From: CAYPJE01 sp964410945
GTDB taxonomy: Bacteria > Fidelibacterota > Marinisomatia > Marinisomatales > TCS56
DNA length: 64,000 nucleotides
NCBI GenBank assembly: GCA_964410945.1
Contig: CAYPJE010000010.1
Coordinates: 1-64,000 of the forward strand
Reading direction: 5' to 3'
In this document: in pieces, positions 62,840 to 64,000 of the stretch
Position numbering within the stretch: the first letter of the stretch is position 1
How the letters are laid out: every line of letters starts with the position of its first letter
Program-made: the position numbers and the translations under genes
Notes under the pieces: generated by a model
Told to the model about the DNA's origin: nothing
The model's input: only the letters and a program-made list of their open reading frames with translations
Database searches by the model: none

Positions 62840-64000
62840 CTAGAAAACCGGTGTAAAGGGCCACAAGACCGGAATCAGAAGGATGGCGGTCAGCCACAGG
62901 ATCAATGCCAGGGGCGCCCCTATTTTCATATAATCGGTGAATTTATACCCGCCCGGACCATAGACCATCAGGTTGGTCTGGTATCCAACCGGCGTTATGA
63001 ATGAGGCCGAGGCGGCAAAGCAGATCGCCAGAATGAACGGCCGTGGGGCCAGGCCCACTTGAGCGGCGGCATTCAATGCAATCGGTACCATGATGATCGC
63101 CGCGGCGGCATTGGATGAAACTTCGGTTAATACAGCCGTCAGTAAATATAGAATGGCCAGCAAGATATAACCCTGCCAGGCTGGCGGAACGCTGCTCACC
63201 AGATTGTAAATATTGCCGCCGAGCCAGTCGGCGGTGCCACTGGACTGGATGGCAAAGCCCAGGGGAATCAGACAGGCAATCAACACAATTACCGGCCAGT
63301 GGATCGAATGGTAAACCTCATTGGGAGTAAGAACCCGTACGACCAGCAGTATAATCACTGCCAGCAATACGTTGGTAATAATTGGCGTAACCCCGAAGGC
63401 CGCCAGAATGACGGCTCCTAACAACACCACCACGCTGAGCCACCAGAAACGGTGCCGTTTGAGTTTTGTTTGGATCTCCTGTAAAACGATAAAGTCGCCG
63501 GTGGAGGCCATTTCCTGAACCTTCTCACGGGAACCGTAGACCAACAGGGTGTCGTAGGCCTTCAGGATGATGTGGGCTACCTTGCTGCGCAGGATGGCAC
63601 CCTCCCGGCGGATCGCCAGGACGAAAGCTCCGAAATGCCGGCGGAAGTTCGACTCCATCACGCTGCGGCCCACCAGGTCGGACTGATCGGTCATCAGACA
63701 TTCCACCAGCACGTTGTCTTTCTGGGCCAGTTCAAGATGAGTCAGTTTTTCATCAGTCAGCAGCGTGACCCGCTCGACCTTCTTCAGCCGCAACAGGTTT
63801 TCCACCGCACCACGGACGAACAGGATATCTCCGGACTGCAGGACCGTATTGCGGATATTGGATGTTACATGCTCATTATCCCGCAGGATGTCCAGCACCA
63901 CCACATCGTAATTCTGGCTGATTCCGCGGTCGAAAATCGTCCTTCCCACCAGGGCCGAATCAGCGGTGATCCTGATCTCGGTCAGATAGCCGCCCAGATG
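62840..64000 (-). CDS. SLC13/DASS-type transporter with RCK_C (TrkA-C) domains, 5' end missing
   Basis: 387 residues visible; the frame stays open to the window edge (reading HLGGYLTEIRITADSAL before the internal GTG at 63949), so the start lies beyond 64000. Two RCK_C ligand-binding domains come first: ITADSALVGRTIFDRGISQ and the second around SDLVGRSVMESNFRRHFGAF. From about residue 190 are hydrophobic segments of the C-terminal half of an SLC13 carrier: LSVVVLLGAVILAAFG, WPVIVLIACLIPLGFAIQSS, NAAAAIIMVPIALNAAAQV and the signature TPVGYQTNLMVYGPGGYKFT. Such proteins carry sodium-coupled sulfate or dicarboxylates. It ends about 100 bp before a strong terminator. Confidence 0.92.
   Translation of the reverse strand, partial: HLGGYLTEIRITADSALVGRTIFDRGISQNYDVVVLDILRDNEHVTSNIRNTVLQSGDILFVRGAVENLLRLKKVERVTLLTDEKLTHLELAQKDNVLVECLMTDQSDLVGRSVMESNFRRHFGAFVLAIRREGAILRSKVAHIILKAYDTLLVYGSREKVQEMASTGDFIVLQEIQTKLKRHRFWWLSVVVLLGAVILAAFGVTPIITNVLLAVIILLVVRVLTPNEVYHSIHWPVIVLIACLIPLGFAIQSSGTADWLGGNIYNLVSSVPPAWQGYILLAILYLLTAVLTEVSSNAAAAIIMVPIALNAAAQVGLAPRPFILAICFAASASFITPVGYQTNLMVYGPGGYKFTDYMKIGAPLALILWLTAILLIPVLWPFTPVF

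Noticed and set aside
1..64000. Search for tRNA genes, rRNA genes and CRISPR arrays
   Set aside because: Reading the intergenic gaps showed no cloverleaf, no rRNA core and no regularly spaced direct repeats. A covariance-model scan would be decisive.

Overview
The window is a typical mid-GC bacterial chromosome segment from an uncultured-type lineage of the Fibrobacteres-Chlorobi-Bacteroidetes (FCB) superphylum, most likely a Marinimicrobia/KSB1/Calditrichota-like organism. The case rests on the C-terminal sorting domain of the giant exported protein (a FPNPFNP motif followed by an SGIYFY-type ending), menaquinone-type UbiE, MtaB, abundant FlgT/LPP20/CsgG-type exported proteins, and many starts with weak or absent Shine-Dalgarno sites. 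The species assignment is inference. I found no rRNA, tRNA or CRISPR array.

Left part (1-31 kb). An AT-rich accessory pair (Ser/Thr kinase-like protein plus TPR protein) precedes housekeeping genes: dnaE, dtd, a small AT-rich outer-membrane barrel gene, and a run with a B12-binding mutase domain, an acyl-CoA carboxylase carboxyltransferase, a TPR protein and an M24 peptidase. A methyltransferase-HAD-ubiE overlap operon follows. On the minus strand come two thioredoxin-fold proteins, a propeller lipoprotein and pcm, divergent from an ENPP-type phosphodiesterase. Next are a CsgG-like outer-membrane protein with an acidic insert, an ABC-2 exporter with a small upstream gene, two exported plus-strand genes, and a tight minus-strand operon: cysteine desulfurase, lipoprotein (probable CTG start), ligA, PAP2 phosphatase. 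Exported DUF4097-like and SLH/TPR lipoproteins close this part.

Central part (31.3-54.9 kb). A uniform plus-strand run encodes FlgT-like, LPP20-like, TlpA-like and CsgG-like exported proteins. They precede one 16.9-kb gene for a modular surface protein of about 5,630 residues, which is followed by a FecR-domain protein and a CHASE2-adenylate/guanylate cyclase. The SLH/TPR lipoprotein gene diverges from the start of this run across an intergenic region with CRP/FNR-like palindromes. I read this as an envelope assembly and sensing locus built around a giant adhesin-like protein; it is the most interesting system in the window. The functional link is inferred from gene order only.

Right part (54.9-64 kb). 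A small XRE regulator, mtaB and an ABC-F ATPase are followed by an AT-rich decaying island (about 58.6-62.6 kb). It holds a DUF4097-type 3' gene fragment, an exported protein with a possible frameshift, a PQQ-type propeller lipoprotein, an internally deleted IS256-family transposase and a SAM methyltransferase. The window ends inside an SLC13-type transporter with RCK_C domains, whose 5' end lies beyond the right edge.
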